A stretch of DNA of 64,000 nt from Ypsolopha sequella (taxonomy: Eukaryota > Arthropoda > Insecta > Lepidoptera > Ypsolophidae): positions 20,201,501 to 20,265,500 of the forward strand of contig OW203992.1 in the NCBI GenBank assembly GCA_934047225.1, written 5' to 3'. Numbering within the stretch: the stretch's first letter is position 1; every line of letters starts with the position of its first letter. Both the position numbers and the translations under genes were made by a program. Under the pieces are notes generated by a model that was not told the origin of the DNA, did no database searches, and was given only the letters and a program-made list of their open reading frames with translations. This document shows positions 19,909-30,646 of the stretch, piece by piece.

Positions 19909-20844
19909 CTACCGACGAGCGAAGTGCTCGTTCATGTGTCGCTCGCTCCGCTGAATGTTGTGCCTGTTGGAGTGTATCCGTGCCTGGAGCGAGGCGGGCA
20001 GCGCGCGCGCCTCGCGACCTGACGCGCCGGGGCGCGTGCCTCGCGCGTCCTCCGCGGCGATGGCGGCTCGCTGCTGGGCGACGCGCGTGCCCCGCTCCCG
20101 CTCGTGCTGCGCGCCCGCCTGCACCATCTCCGCGAGACGCGCCTGGCGCTCCGCCAAGCTCAGACCCTTACTCTTCTCACCGCCTCTCTCCTTTGAAGGA
20201 GTCAGGAGTCGATTGACCGGGGACCTGCTTCTCCTCTCCTCTCTTTGCAAGCGATACCTTCCTTCTTCTCTATTGGCTTTGTATCTACTTGGATTATTGT
20301 CTCTTCTATCCTCTCGATAATAATCTTTATTACTGTCTCTAAATCTATCAGGGTTATTATCCCGATTTGGCCCTTGATTTTTATATTTATCTCGAAAGTT
20401 ATCTCTATCCTCACGGTCTCTAAATCTGTTCGAATAGCTCTGAGTGTAGTTCTTCTGTTTTTCGGTTTGTGACGGACTTCTCTCTCGTCTCTGTTTCGGA
20501 CCAACCTTTTCGTCACTAGAATTATTGTCTCTGCTGTGACCTCTCTGTTTAAACTTATCTTTTCGTCTATCATTGTGACTAACATCTTCTGAGAAAGAAT
20601 TGCTATCACTTTGCACTTCTTTTGACTTCTTTTTACTTTTCTTCTGTGATTTAGATTTTTTCTTCTTTTTCTTTTTTTTAGATTTCTCGTCACTTGATGA
20701 CGATTCCGATGATGAATCATCAGAGGCTAGTAAAGCTGCAAGGTCGATGCCCTTGTTGCCGCCTAAAGCGTTTAATTTCTCTGCAAGTTTATCATCCAGA
20801 TCATTTTTCTTGCAACTTTTCGCTTTCTTTTCTTTTCTTTGTTC
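19909..20844 (-). CDS. Cwc25: CWC25 exon 4 (C-terminal, low-complexity)
   Basis: Acceptor TTTTTAG, 311 codons plus stop TGA. It opens EQRKEKKAKSCKKNDLDDK, continues through poly-Ser and poly-Lys runs and an Arg/Asp/Asn-rich stretch. The last 80 residues are encoded by unusually GC-rich DNA (AERQARLAEMVQAGAQHERE). Confidence 0.94.
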   Translation of the reverse strand, partial: EQRKEKKAKSCKKNDLDDKLAEKLNALGGNKGIDLAALLASDDSSSESSSSDEKSKKKKKKKKSKSQKKSKKKSKEVQSDSNSFSEDVSHNDRRKDKFKQRGHSRDNNSSDEKVGPKQRRERSPSQTEKQKNYTQSYSNRFRDREDRDNFRDKYKNQGPNRDNNPDRFRDSNKDYYREDRRDNNPSRYKANREEGRYRLQREERRSRSPVNRLLTPSKERGGEKSKGLSLAERQARLAEMVQAGAQHERERGTRVAQQRAAIAAEDARGTRPGASGREARALPASLQARIHSNRHNIQRSERHMNEHFARR

Positions 20845-23624
20845 CTAAAAATTTTAATTTATTTTTATATAGTCACGACATGTATCCCTAGGAGAGGGGG
20901 TGTCAGACCTGTTCCTGAGTGTGGACTGTGAAATGCAAGTCACAGTCCACACTCGGTACACCCTCGTTTCACCGACGATTATTACGTCCCAACGTGATGA
21001 GTGGATGGTGAGCCCTATCGCCGTTCTTCGAGCAAAAATACACACTTTTTTTTTAGGGCATGCAGGTTTTCTCACTCTGTTTACCTTCATCGGTTTAGCA
21101 AGTGTTAGAATTAGAATGTTAGTTAGAATAAGTATTAGAATAAAAATACTACACACATAAATAAATTTCACTCATTGGTGCATACCCGACCGGGGATCGA
21201 ACCTGGGTCTCAAGATTAAGAGGCCAGCGTTCTACCGCCTGAACTGCCATCGCACCGCTATATTTAATTTAATTCTATGTAATATACAGAGAATAACAGA
21301 TATTATCTAAATGTTGCAGTAAGAAATGCACAAACATACTTGTTCCTTCCGTAAAAGCTCGGTAAGTTTCCGCCTCTGCAAGGGGTTATTGAGTAGCGCG
21401 GCGCGAGCAGCCCGCTCCCGCTCCTTCACGAGCAGTAGCGGGTCTTCCCGCAACTTGCGCACGAGATCGACCTGCGTGTCGCCGCCCGCCGCCAGCATGC
21501 TGGATCCCACCACGCGCCGTGCCACCGCCGGGATCAACTCCTGCTCTGCTCTTTCTGGTCGATCATAGTTTGAATCTATGGTCTTCCCCAGCAAATAATC
21601 TTCCTGGTTACCTTTTCTGTCTGGTTTCTGGAAACAAAATTTTTTTGAAATTATGAACAAGCTACCGTAGCATTATATTATCTGAGCATCGAATTTGAGA
21701 AATGAGCTACTCACACTGTACATCCAGCTAAGTCGGTCATCAGCTGTCGAGCCAGAGGTTTGTTTGGCCAAGTCAGTGAGTTCGGCGCGGTCTCGCTCCT
21801 GAGCACGTTCCCGCTGCAGCTCCACTATCCTCTTTTTCTCTTCTGCGGCAGCTTGCTCGGCTTTCCAGACTCGCTCCTGATTCTTCATAGTGTTTGGGTG
21901 CCATGATTTCTTAGAGTTCTGAATATTTAAAGATATCAATTTAATACTTAATGAAAATGGAATAGAATTTTCTTATATTCATTTTTTTTTTTTCTTTACT
22001 AATAATAATAAATTATTTATTGCAATCTGTAATTTTTAAAAAGCAGTATAAAGTGCTACAAAGATCTTATGGCGCGTGGATTGGTTGTGTCAAAAATCGG
22101 AACATACTATAGTAATAATAGGTAGTATTTTGTGCAAATGTAACATAATGCGAGACATTAGGACACGAGTGCTTATTTACGAAACAAACAAAGTGTGTTG
22201 AACATACTGTTACGTAGGACGCAAGGACAAGAAACGCTGCACTGCGCTACTGGCGGAAACTGGCCGATCTGTTCCAGAAGGTTCTACAACATACTCAGCG
22301 GACTTGCAAGAACATTCCAGTTTTCTAGAAGGATAGTGTTGTATTGGAACATTCCAGGTCGTTCCCGACAATGCTTGAATGTTCTCGAAATTACATTGAA
22401 GTTTCTAGAAATCTTGGCTATAAATGCTCTCCTTTTACAGCATGGATGGATTGGATGGATATTATAGTCTGTCTATTCCTATATGGTAAATAATGTTTTT
22501 AAACAACTTTATGACCTTAAAGCATTGGCGGATACAGGGGGGGGACAATGGGGGCCATATATTTGATCATTTGACTCGACTTTTCGATTCTATTTGGGTG
22601 CACTTTTACACAGTATAGGTAAATAAGGTAAAGATAGCCTTGCTAAAAGCACCTTTAAGGCTTAGACACCTAAAACTTCAATTTTTTTTTTGTGATAAAC
22701 CTCGTCAATAGTGGCCCCCTCCAAAATCAAATCCTGGATTCGCCTTTGCCTTAAAGTTATGAAATATATGTTCATTTTTGTTGTACAATTAAACATATTA
22801 CTGTACATGAGTTTACTTTTATTACTTTAAACTAAAATTTAATAATTTTCAACATTATTTTTTATAAATATTAGGTTATAAAGTTGTTTACAAACAATAC
22901 CTGCTCTATTGGAATAGAGCAGTGTGTAAGTGAGAGGTGGATAGAACAGTTGTCATTTATATTCCCAAGATCTATTGACTTTACTAACCACTAATACAGA
23001 ATGTTACTCACACAACACAAGTCTTAGGATAAAGGGCTTATTGATCGATTGCTGTTTTACATTTAGAAAGTTACGAGACTAGAGTTAAAAAAAACATTTC
23101 GGCGATTATAAAATAAGTTCGCAACAGGCTTGGGGATTTAGGTTTACATAACAGCCCAGAAATCTTCTTGTTTCAAAATAAAATGCATAACTTAATCTAA
23201 TAATCTTAAAACAAATCTCTACAAAAGTGGTTTTGTCACATCACAGGGGGGCTTCCCTGCCAATTCCCATCCTCCCCCTCTTAAATGTAAATTCCTTCTG
23301 CCTCCAATCCGCTCTATTTGATCCCACAACTTGTACTAACCTACGTATGTCTTTCATTGTATATACTAATAACATAAAGAGCTTGATTCCGTTGTACAAC
23401 CAACCATACATACAAACTGTAGTTATTAAAGAAGCCTTCGAGACCTTCGTTAGGGTGTAGATAAGGGGCCAAGAAGTCTATAGCCATTGACATAAAATTT
23501 TACTTCATTGCCTATAACTCAACTTCTTGAGTGGGGCACTGCAGGCAAATAGGTGCTAAGAGGGCACGATTTGATATTAAAATAATTATCAATGTCTGAT
23601 ATTTACCAAATCACCACCTCCCAT
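19909..23624 (-). CDS. Cwc25: pre-mRNA splicing factor CWC25 (spliced, complete)
   Basis: CWC25 (CCDC49) is a nuclear step-one factor that helps the Prp2-remodelled spliceosome carry out branching (family knowledge). Coding exons on the minus strand: 23607-23624, 21715-21918, 21340-21627, 19909-20844, giving 481 residues. The start MGGGDL-NSKKSWHPNTMKN matches human MGGGDLNLKKSWHPQTLRN. EDYLLGKTID and LVRKLREDPLLLVKERE follow, then a Lys/Ser-rich and Arg/Asp-rich low-complexity region, and the conserved C-terminal tail (IHSNRHNIQRSERHMNEHFARR, split in my reading). All junctions have GT-AG borders at phase 0. It converges with LUBEL. Intron 1 contains an HSE cluster and a MITE; intron 3 contains a SINE. 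Confidence 0.95.
20877..21262 (-). mobile_element. tRNA-derived SINE
   Basis: The minus-strand head at about 21170-21262 contains a B-box-like GGTTCGATCCC and a tRNA-like A-box zone. The body has the ACAGTCCACACT block shared with 18935-19442, and the tail runs to about 20877. Located in CWC25 intron 3, same strand as the gene. Confidence 0.75.
21340..21627 (-). CDS. Cwc25: CWC25 exon 3
   Basis: 96 codons, phase 0 to 0, acceptor TTTCCAG, donor GTATGT. It encodes KPDRKGNQEDYLLGKTID, then RRVVGSSMLAAGGDTQVD and LREDPLLLVKERERAARAAL, ending LTELLRKEQ. Equivalent to human DEYLLGRPID, MASKIREDPLFIIRKKEEE and KIKELL. Confidence 0.95.
21715..21918 (-). CDS. Cwc25: CWC25 exon 2 (Cir_N-type domain)
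   Basis: 68 codons, acceptor ATATTCAG, donor GTGAGT. SKKSWHPNTMKNQERVWKAE is the conserved N-terminal CIR-like motif. A charged helix and DDRLSWMYS follow (human KLDWMYQ). Confidence 0.95.
22272..22424 (+). promoter_or_regulatory. heat-shock-element cluster with TATA box
   Basis: Two perfect three-unit HSEs: TTCCAGAAGGTTC (22272-22284) and GAATGTTCTCGAA (22377-22389). Also two-unit sites GAACATTC (22310-22317, 22347-22354), TTCTAGAA (22323-22330) and TTCTAGAA (22403-22410). TATAAA follows at 22419-22424, nine bases after the last site. This is the layout of an hsp promoter or of a heat-responsive LTR. It begins 70 bp after TGTTACGTAGG, a possible solo-LTR start, but no matching end or duplication was found. 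It points antisense to CWC25. Confidence 0.7.
22521..22750. mobile_element. MITE flanked by TTAA
   Basis: Terminal repeats AGCATTGGCGGATACAGG and the inverse of GGCAAAGGCGAATCCAGG, with TTAA on both sides (22517-22520, 22751-22754), as for piggyBac-type insertion. A similar start occurs at 42911. Confidence 0.7.
23607..23624 (-). CDS. Cwc25: CWC25 exon 1 (six codons)
   Basis: ATGGGAGGTGGTGATTTG followed by donor GTAAAT. It encodes MGGGDL, identical to the human CWC25 start, and joins exon 2 in phase 0. The start codon is chosen on this conservation. Confidence 0.92.
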
Positions 23625-23756
23625 ATTCAGAAATTATATTTTGAAATCGGATCACAATCACTATTCTTGCTTTTGGCTTCAGATACCACAATACACACAG
23701 ACACACTGGCTATGCACTGGCTAAATACACGGTAGTAATACACTCTATTCCATTTA

Positions 23757-24340
23757 GAGTACGTTTCGTAACGTGCGATTATCACTCGGAGCGATGCGAA
23801 TTTTACCCTGCATCGTTCAAAAATCGACCCGAGTGAAACCGAGGGTAAACGAACTGTTACCTGACAGTTGCGCTAAGTGTTTAGAAACGCTTTCGGGGAA
23901 TGTGAATATCGCACTGACAAGTGCGATTTCTAACTCTGTTTGGGTACCGTTAAAATTCGCCTGACAGTTGTCATTTCGAAGTTTTCTCGGGATTCGGACA
24001 ATTTTTGAAAACAGAATTCAACATTTCCGTACGAATACGGGAAAATGTTTCGAAACTGCTTCGACAGGATTATGGCTTGCAAATGCAAAGGTTGCAATGC
24101 CATCCATATTAAAAGCAATAGATATTTAGGTACTTTACTTAATTTATTTATTTTGATTTGAGGTTATGTATTTACTTGACGTGTGTCACTCCAGACCGTT
24201 TCAAAACGCTTTTCTCACGGGAATCACTCGCAAGCGTTTCGAAACCAGATCTTTCTTTCTCTTTCTAGTATATAGCTCTGTCTCTTTCTTAAAAACGAGT
24301 GAAATTTCGCACGAAGATCACACGTTCTGAAACGTAGCCT
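23757..24340. mobile_element. non-autonomous DNA element with inverted ends
   Basis: Left end GAGTACGTTTCGTAACGTGC and right end CACGTTCTGAAACGTAGC are imperfect inverse complements, followed inward by ATCACTCG and CGAGTGAAA. No transposase. It lies about 130 bp upstream of the CWC25 start codon, so in or near its promoter. Confidence 0.6.
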
Positions 24341-25856
24341 TAATATATAATTCTATATTTCCTGGTAAAAGTGTTCCGTGCTCTATTCTGAGCTCGGACG
24401 AAGCATCAGGGGGGTGAATGTTACCTGTTAGCATTAGAAAATAAAAAATGTACGACAACTTCTGCCATCTAAGACACAGGGAACATAAACTTGGACGCTA
24501 GTTACACTTTTAGCTACCTAGATGTCGTTGTGTTAGTTTTGTTGTTTTTATTTTTATGAGGCAGCATTATGATTATGACCAGCGTTGCCAATTTTTGAGG
24601 AATTCCCCAAATTGCGGGGAATCTCAAGTTGATTGGGGATTGATATGTGGCAGGTAAATAGTTTTCAATTTGCCGCTCCGCTAATTGAAAAATTTATTTT
24701 CTATAAAGCCGAACTCGAAAGTCTTTCAACAAAAAGTGAAAAACAGGTGCGACGACGAGCGGAGCGAGAAGGAGCCTGTTAGGTTAAAATGTCAGTACAT
24801 ATTGGGAGCCGAGTATATGTCGTAGACAAATAGTAAAATTCCGCCGTTGACACCGTAAACTGAGACTTGAATTTTTTGCGATAAAATTTATAAATTTTAA
24901 ATTTACTTATTTTTATTTTAGCATCGTCTAAGTATTCTCCTTGCCATTATTTAATAATTTAAGGTAATTACAGGTGACTTTTAATGTAACCCCGATAATT
25001 TGATAGATTGAAGAAGAATAAACACTTGTTTCATAATAAAAAAAATAATAAAAAAAAGTTAGAGCCACTTAAATATTTATGTACAATCCAAAGAATTGAT
25101 GGTCGCCTGAAGAGAAATGACAAATTGAACGCGCGAAATTATTTTAATTGTAGATCTCAATATTTTGGACTATTTTAAACTTAAATTAACATTATATATC
25201 ATTGTAGTATAAAAACGCAGAAATAAAAGTAAATCTGGATGTGAGGAGATTCTGAACCAGGATTATTTTGAACTTGTTCCGTATGGGAATGACTAGGATA
25301 ATCACAAATTATATTCCAAAGTTACTTATTTTCACATTTTTGAGTTAAAAAAGTATTCTACGTCTATGCTTTTGACCCTCTCATGTTACCTTTATACTTT
25401 ATACAATTAAAAATGTTACTTTTACGACCAAATGTTTTTATGTTTCCTATAAAACAAAAAAAAATATTGTGAAATTGCGCACTTGATTTTGTGACCTGCG
25501 TGGCACAGAGAGCGGTCATGTAACCACCATAAACCACTATTTTCTGCTAAAAACATGTTAATTTTTAAAGGAAATGTTAATTTTGTCGTGAAAATGTTAC
25601 CTACTTCTTGTTCTTGACTGTCTGCCACTGGCAACACTGCTCTGACCGGGAATTTGATAAATTAGCGTTGGCAACCCCGATGTTGACAATTTTTCTTGAA
25701 CTTGAAACGAAATTTTCAGTTTGAATGGTATCTTATTTCGTAAATTGCTCAATATCTCTAATAATTTGACGACTTTAGCAGTTTTTGGTTTTTGTGATAT
25801 AGTGCTTACCTGTCACATAGTGCTTGCTGACTCCGGACACCGAATTGCCTACGAAA
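24341..25856. other. intergenic, no gene recognised
   Basis: AT-rich interval between the CWC25 5' side and the THAP gene. AGCGTTGCCAA and AGCGTTGGCAA near 24593 and 25663 may be relic repeat ends, but no element could be defined. Confidence 0.4.
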
Positions 25857-27221
25857 ATGCCTAGAAGATCGTTTACAAAATGTCATTTCGGATGTGAATC
25901 TGATGGTATGTATAAAATCACAGATTTTAATAAAAACCATTGGTTATAGGTACACTACTAAACTAATCTTGCATTATTTGGTTTGTTTCAGTTCCTATTC
26001 ATCACTTTCCGTCATATGAATATCCACATGAAGAAAGATTTCAGTTGTGGAAATCAGTGCTAGATTTAGCTACACAAAATAGGGGCAATGCATACATATA
26101 CTACAGTATCAGATTGTGTCACAGGCATTTTGATAAAATGTATTGTCTACCAAGTAAACGGCTGACGGCGAATAGTATTCCAACTTTAAATCTCCGTAAG
26201 TAACTTGATATGGTTGCAGTGTATTTTATTGTGACTTGATTTGTATATCCATCAATTAAATAATTCAGATCAAATGTTGTAACTAAATTATGATCATTTT
26301 CTGTTTATCCAATGACTAATTTTCTGTATATTAACTTTTATTATTATATTTTCAGCGTCTTCCTCGGGCCTCAGTAACCAGTCGTCTCATTCAAAACAGC
26401 CTTTTATTGAAAATGCATTGTTTTCACAAGAATTACATGGCCAAGTTTGTACAGGTAAATACCTACATGCTATTATTTTCTCACCTTCTGCGGGGCGAGC
26501 ACGGGTGTTCCAAAGACGTTTTTGACAAGACGTGATAAGTGTAAAATTTCTTGCTAATTGTCTAAAATGCTATTATGGGTCAACCATGTGACTCGTTCTT
26601 GCGGCTCGACATGACTTTCTTGTTATTAACTTCATAGTGTGAGTTCATCTGAATATGCTACCAAATAAAATAATGTTTATAAGAATGCAGTTCATACAGC
26701 TAAATAACATTTTAATCTTTCTGGGGACTAGTTCATTTTTGACACATGTGTAAATAAAGCTTCTTGAGTTTGACAATTATTTCTCATTGTTGTTTGATAC
26801 AAAAATATAGAAGGAAAAAACAGTTTGTGTCAGAATATATATATTTAGATAGCTTGTACAAGATGTAAACTTGTAAACTTAATTATGTACTTCCTACAAT
26901 GAGGGGAACAAAAAAAAATAATAAAAAAAGAACAAAAAATATCTTTGTTACAAGAAAATAATAATATGAATAAAAAAACATTAAAAAAAGTAACAGTTTT
27001 CTTCTAGTTAACATCCAAAGTACAAATTATATGCTAGTTTGACCAATTGAAAAAAAAATAGGCTTAATATTTAAAAAAAAGAACAAGATTCTTTGAATGC
27101 AGTTTTACTTTTTCAGCGCATCCACCGGGCCTGTATATTCATTATTATTATTACTATTTCTGTATTTAATATTATATTTTCAGCGTCTTCCTCGGGCCTC
27201 AGTAACAAGCCAGAAAAATGA
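25857..27221 (+). CDS. THAP-domain protein, short, possibly decaying
   Basis: Exons 25857-25905, 25992-26195, 26356-26454 and 27184-27221 with GT-AG borders and matching phases. The first two give a full THAP zinc-binding DNA-binding domain: MPRRSFTKCHFGC, HHFPSYEYPHEERFQLWKSV, IRLCHRHFDKM, TANSIPTLNL (C2CH ligands and the AVPTL-like end present). The third exon is Ser/Gln-rich. The fourth ends at TGA (27219-27221), about 130 residues in total. The same frame stays open after the TGA to a TAG at 27492-27494. It could be a small host gene or a relic of a THAP transposase gene; no inverted ends were found around it. Confidence 0.7.
27117..27215 (+). repeat. repeated splice-acceptor and exon start of the THAP gene
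   Basis: TTTTCAGCGTCTTCCTCGGG at 26349 recurs at 27177, and a diverged version (TTTTCAGCGCATCCACCGGG) is at 27110. Each has the same phase. The 27184 copy with its upstream ATTATATT tract is almost identical to 26356, so this is a local duplication of intron end plus exon start. Confidence 0.75.
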
Positions 27222-27494
27222 GAACAAAAGTTTTTAAAACTGTCAGATATGCAATATGACATGCAAGAGCACAATACCTCCTCAAGAAAAGGATTTAATC
27301 TTAACTCTAGGAAAAGGTCACTTACTCATCCTTCGGAGCATATTACTGAATGCCTTAATGAATTGTTCAAGGTTGTTCAGACGTGCCTCAAAGAATTCCC
27401 CAACAAAAATGATTTGACAATTAATATGAAAAATTTCATAAAAATATTTTGTCATTTTAATTTTAAAAGGCCAATTCATAAAACTGATCTATAG
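27222..27494 (+). pseudogene. open frame after the TGA of the THAP gene
   Basis: The frame of exon 27184 continues for about 90 codons (SRKRSLTHPSEHITECLNEL, FNFKRPIHKTDL) to TAG. Its composition looks protein-like. It is probably the former C-terminus, cut off by a nonsense change; stop-codon readthrough or an allele difference are alternatives. Confidence 0.45.
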
Positions 27495-27683
27495 ATATTC
27501 ATTGTGAGTCTCGGAATAGATATCATTACTCACAGCTGGGTAAAAGGGGTGAATAAAATATTATTTGGTAAAATTAGTAGATTTGATAGATTCGTAGATT
27601 AGTAGATTCGTGCATTAAAAAAAGTTTTCATAGTTAATTCCTTGTTTAATTTCCTTGAACTGCAAATATATAAAATATGTAAG

Positions 27684-27806
27684 TGGGGGATCCATTTAAA
27701 GATAAATCATTTTTATCCTTAATTGAAATTCTCAGTTCGTCATGTTACGATACGGTGAGATTTTTCATGTAAGGATAAAATGATTTATGTTTAGACTTAA
27801 ATGGAT
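27684..27806. mobile_element. short hairpin MITE
   Basis: CCATTTAAAGATAAATCATT is answered by AATGATTTATGTTTAGACTTAAATGG, and TTTTATCCTTA by TAAGGATAAAA. Non-coding. Confidence 0.65.
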
Positions 27807-28007
27807 TGGAAAAATTATACTAATAAAAAGTGACATCTAGCGACATTTTCAAGAACTAAAATAACGCCATCTATTACTTAGGGTTATACAACAATACACA
27901 ATGGAAGTGAGAGTGGCGCATCTATTCTGGGTGTATTATCTATGGAAGCATCACAGTGTTTTTAGACATGGCCCAACGGCCCAACACTGTAAATGCATGC
28001 AGTATCA

Positions 28008-28205
28008 GTGTTGCCGTTTAAATTAATATAAAATTTATATAAAAGTCACCAGGTTAACTAAAATTTTATCAAAATGTCGCCAAATGTATGAAATACTAGT
28101 TTCAAAAAGTCACTAAAATGTGTAAAACGTCTGTTTTATCAAATCGCTAAATCGACTAAATTCCGCTAGATTTAGCGATAAAGTCGCTAAGTCGACAACA
28201 CTGTG
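28008..28205 (-). repeat. dispersed repeat, inverted copy of 37450-37668
   Basis: Blocks CCGCTAGATTTAGCGA, ACGTCTGTTTTATCAA and AATGTCGCCAAATGTAT recur inverted at 37450-37668. Both have CAGTGTTGCCG at one end. Confidence 0.75.
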
Positions 28206-28340
28206 CAGTATGCACGGCACCATTATTTTATGTACTCTGCACAGATTACATTATTGGTGCTCTGTGTGACTGTGGGGCACTACCACCATAGATAGGTACC
28301 TAATAATACTACCTACTTATACCCGCAAGGCACCACACAG

Positions 28341-29772
28341 CAGAGCTGTCACATGGACCAAATAAAAGTCCTAAGTTGGTCCGTTCAAATAGGACTCGGA
28401 CCTAGTCCGATGGGCTTTTATGGTAAGCCCTAAACTCAAGCGGACCGAACGGACTAGCCCTAACTAACTAAGCCGGTCTGGTCCGAGTTGGTCCGAAACA
28501 GTCCGTTAAATTACTTCAAGAGAGTTATGCAATAAATGCAGTGTAACAATTCGATTAATAGTCGAAAATATTTCGTGTATTTTATTGTATAATATTGAAA
28601 TACCTGAAAACTTCAATTTAGGCGAAATCTTTTTATCCCACTGCAAAATGCAAAAAAGATACGTTTTTATGATACAAGAATACAAACTCGGGTCGGGTAC
28701 AAACATGGTGACGGTGCGTGGCATCCATTTCACATTAGTAAATCGTAATTGTAGGGCCTAAAGTCCCAAATTGAATAGCTTATACGTTTACGATGTACCC
28801 AGGAATCTCGGGCAGTTGGCAGCGGGCGGTCATTATCTACGCGAATACGTTATTGCGAGTGCAAATCCGGTGTGATGCCGCGAGTGCAAGGGTTGTCGCA
28901 CGCAAATTTCGTGAAATATAAATTATTGGGATATTTTGAGAACAAAACTTGTATGTACTAATTATTTGTTTTTTTTAAGGAAGTCTAAAAATAACATCAA
29001 ATTAATTCACGCAAAATCACCGATTTTCATTCATTTTGATTACTTACTTACTTTGTTTTATGGTAAATGCGAACCCAATATTGAAAATTGACTTTGACGA
29101 TTAGAAAATAATTCGGCCAAGTACGAGTCAGACTTGCGCACGAAGGTACCTACACCACAACATATGGGTACGAACCCCTAAAAATATTTTGGGAATTAAC
29201 AACATTGTAGATTCAACAGCAATATCAAGGGCGTCAAAAAACAAGGCACTAAAATGGTAGCGCCTGACAAACAATTCGACCCCCTCTGAGTACGGAACAA
29301 TAACTTTTATTATTTAAAACTTGTCTGTATTACCGTATTTAAAACAAACAACATTAAAATGTAGTAAACAATTTTACATTTTTTTTGGAAAAATTAAAAA
29401 TAGAAGATAAAAAGAAAATTATTTAAGCTACATGCTTCCGATAACCCTAGCGCCGAAATGCTCCGCGGTAACGATCGATGTATAGGTATAGGTACTGACC
29501 AATAACAAAAACACCTGCAGTTTGTTTCCTTCATCCTTCGAATAACGTTATTTTGTCATGCTATACTTGTATAAAACCATCCATAATCATTTCGTGAAAC
29601 ACAACGGACCAGCAACGGACCAACGGACTAAACGGACTAACCCGAAGCCCGATAAAGTCCGATCGGTCCGTGGTCCGCGGGCTTGCTCACGGTTGAAAAA
29701 GTCCTATTTGATGATTTAGGATTTTTCGATCTTTTACGGACGTTTTATAATTTGGTCCATGTGACAGCTCTG
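28341..29772. mobile_element. non-autonomous hAT element
   Basis: 1432 bp. Terminal inverted repeats begin CAGAGCTGTCACATGGACCA at 28341 and end with the inverse at 29772. Both sides carry the 8-bp duplication CCACACAG (28333-28340, 29773-29780). An 8-bp duplication and CAG ends are hAT features. Subterminal zones are full of GGTCCG/CGGACT motifs, probably transposase-binding repeats. No transposase frame. Confidence 0.9.
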
Positions 29773-29811
29773 CCACACAGCAGGGCCAGCCAGGGATCTC
29801 AACTCGATACC

Positions 29812-30177
29812 ACGGTTGGGTGCTAAATAACATCTAAAATAGTGCTAGATTGCTATGAATTTCCAAAAGTAGTGCTAAATTGGTCATTAAATAAAATATT
29901 CTATCAATTAAAAATAATTTTACACGATTTATAGTGAACTCCATCGCTTTGGATATGTACTCTAAAGATTATTAAGAGTGCATGATAAACTAGAAAACAT
30001 CAATAAGAAACAAATTTCAAGTAAGACAAGATATATTTCCCTATTTCTTAAGAATATCTTGGGGAATTTTTCAAGGTGAGGCAGGTCTTCCATGACAAAT
30101 AAATAGTGCTGGATTTAGTGCTAAATTTATGAAAATAGTGCTACATCTAGCACCGAAAGTTCTAAGTTGGCAACACT
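29812..30177. repeat. foldback-like relic with GTGCTA repeats
   Basis: AAATAGTGCTAGATTG, AAGTAGTGCTAAATT, AAATAGTGCTGGATT and AAATAGTGCTACATCTAGCA recur through the stretch, and it ends AAGTTGGCAACACTG. Ends are loosely inverted. Low certainty. Confidence 0.4.
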
Positions 30178-30517
30178 GCACTGGGCCGCGTTCATAAACT
30201 AGGGGTCGGGGCGTAAGTTCTAATTCTTTGTCGCACGCTATCCTGTTGGTGGTGATGGAATCTGACGAAATTGTTCATATATGAACCAGCACCCTAAGCA
30301 CCATGATCGGTCGGGATCGTGGGATGACAGCTTGAACGAAGACAAGGGGGGACAGTTTCATACCGGCCGCAAATCGAAAACAGATGGCAGCACTTATATC
30401 CTACATCGCAATATCGTTCTACAATAACTATCATCTGAAGTGACGAATCAAGCGAAGGTATGTAAAGAAGTGACGTGATCGCACAGCGGGTATAGAAGCA
30501 CAAACGTTAGGATAGAG

Positions 30518-30646
30518 TCACTCGTCTCGTCTTCGTCAAATGACGAAAAGGACAAATGTACGCGAGTAAGCGATACATGTAACATGTATCCTGCTCACTC
30601 GCGTGGGTTTGACGCTTTTATCGTTTGTCGAAGACGAGATGAGTGA
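30518..30646. mobile_element. hairpin MITE
   Basis: TCACTCGTCTCGTCTTCGTC at the left and GACGAGATGAGTGA at the right are inverted, with inner arms around TACATGTAACATGTA. Non-coding. Confidence 0.65.

Larger units (their letters stand above)
21919..23606 (-). other. CWC25 intron 1
   Basis: 1688-nt intron. It contains the HSE/TATA cluster at 22272-22424 and the TTAA-flanked MITE at 22521-22750. The rest (about 22760-23600) shows nothing recognisable. Confidence 0.75.

Noticed and set aside
28506..28733. 75-codon minus frame inside the hAT element considered as transposase
   Set aside because: Too short, no hAT dimerisation or DDE motif; the element is non-autonomous.
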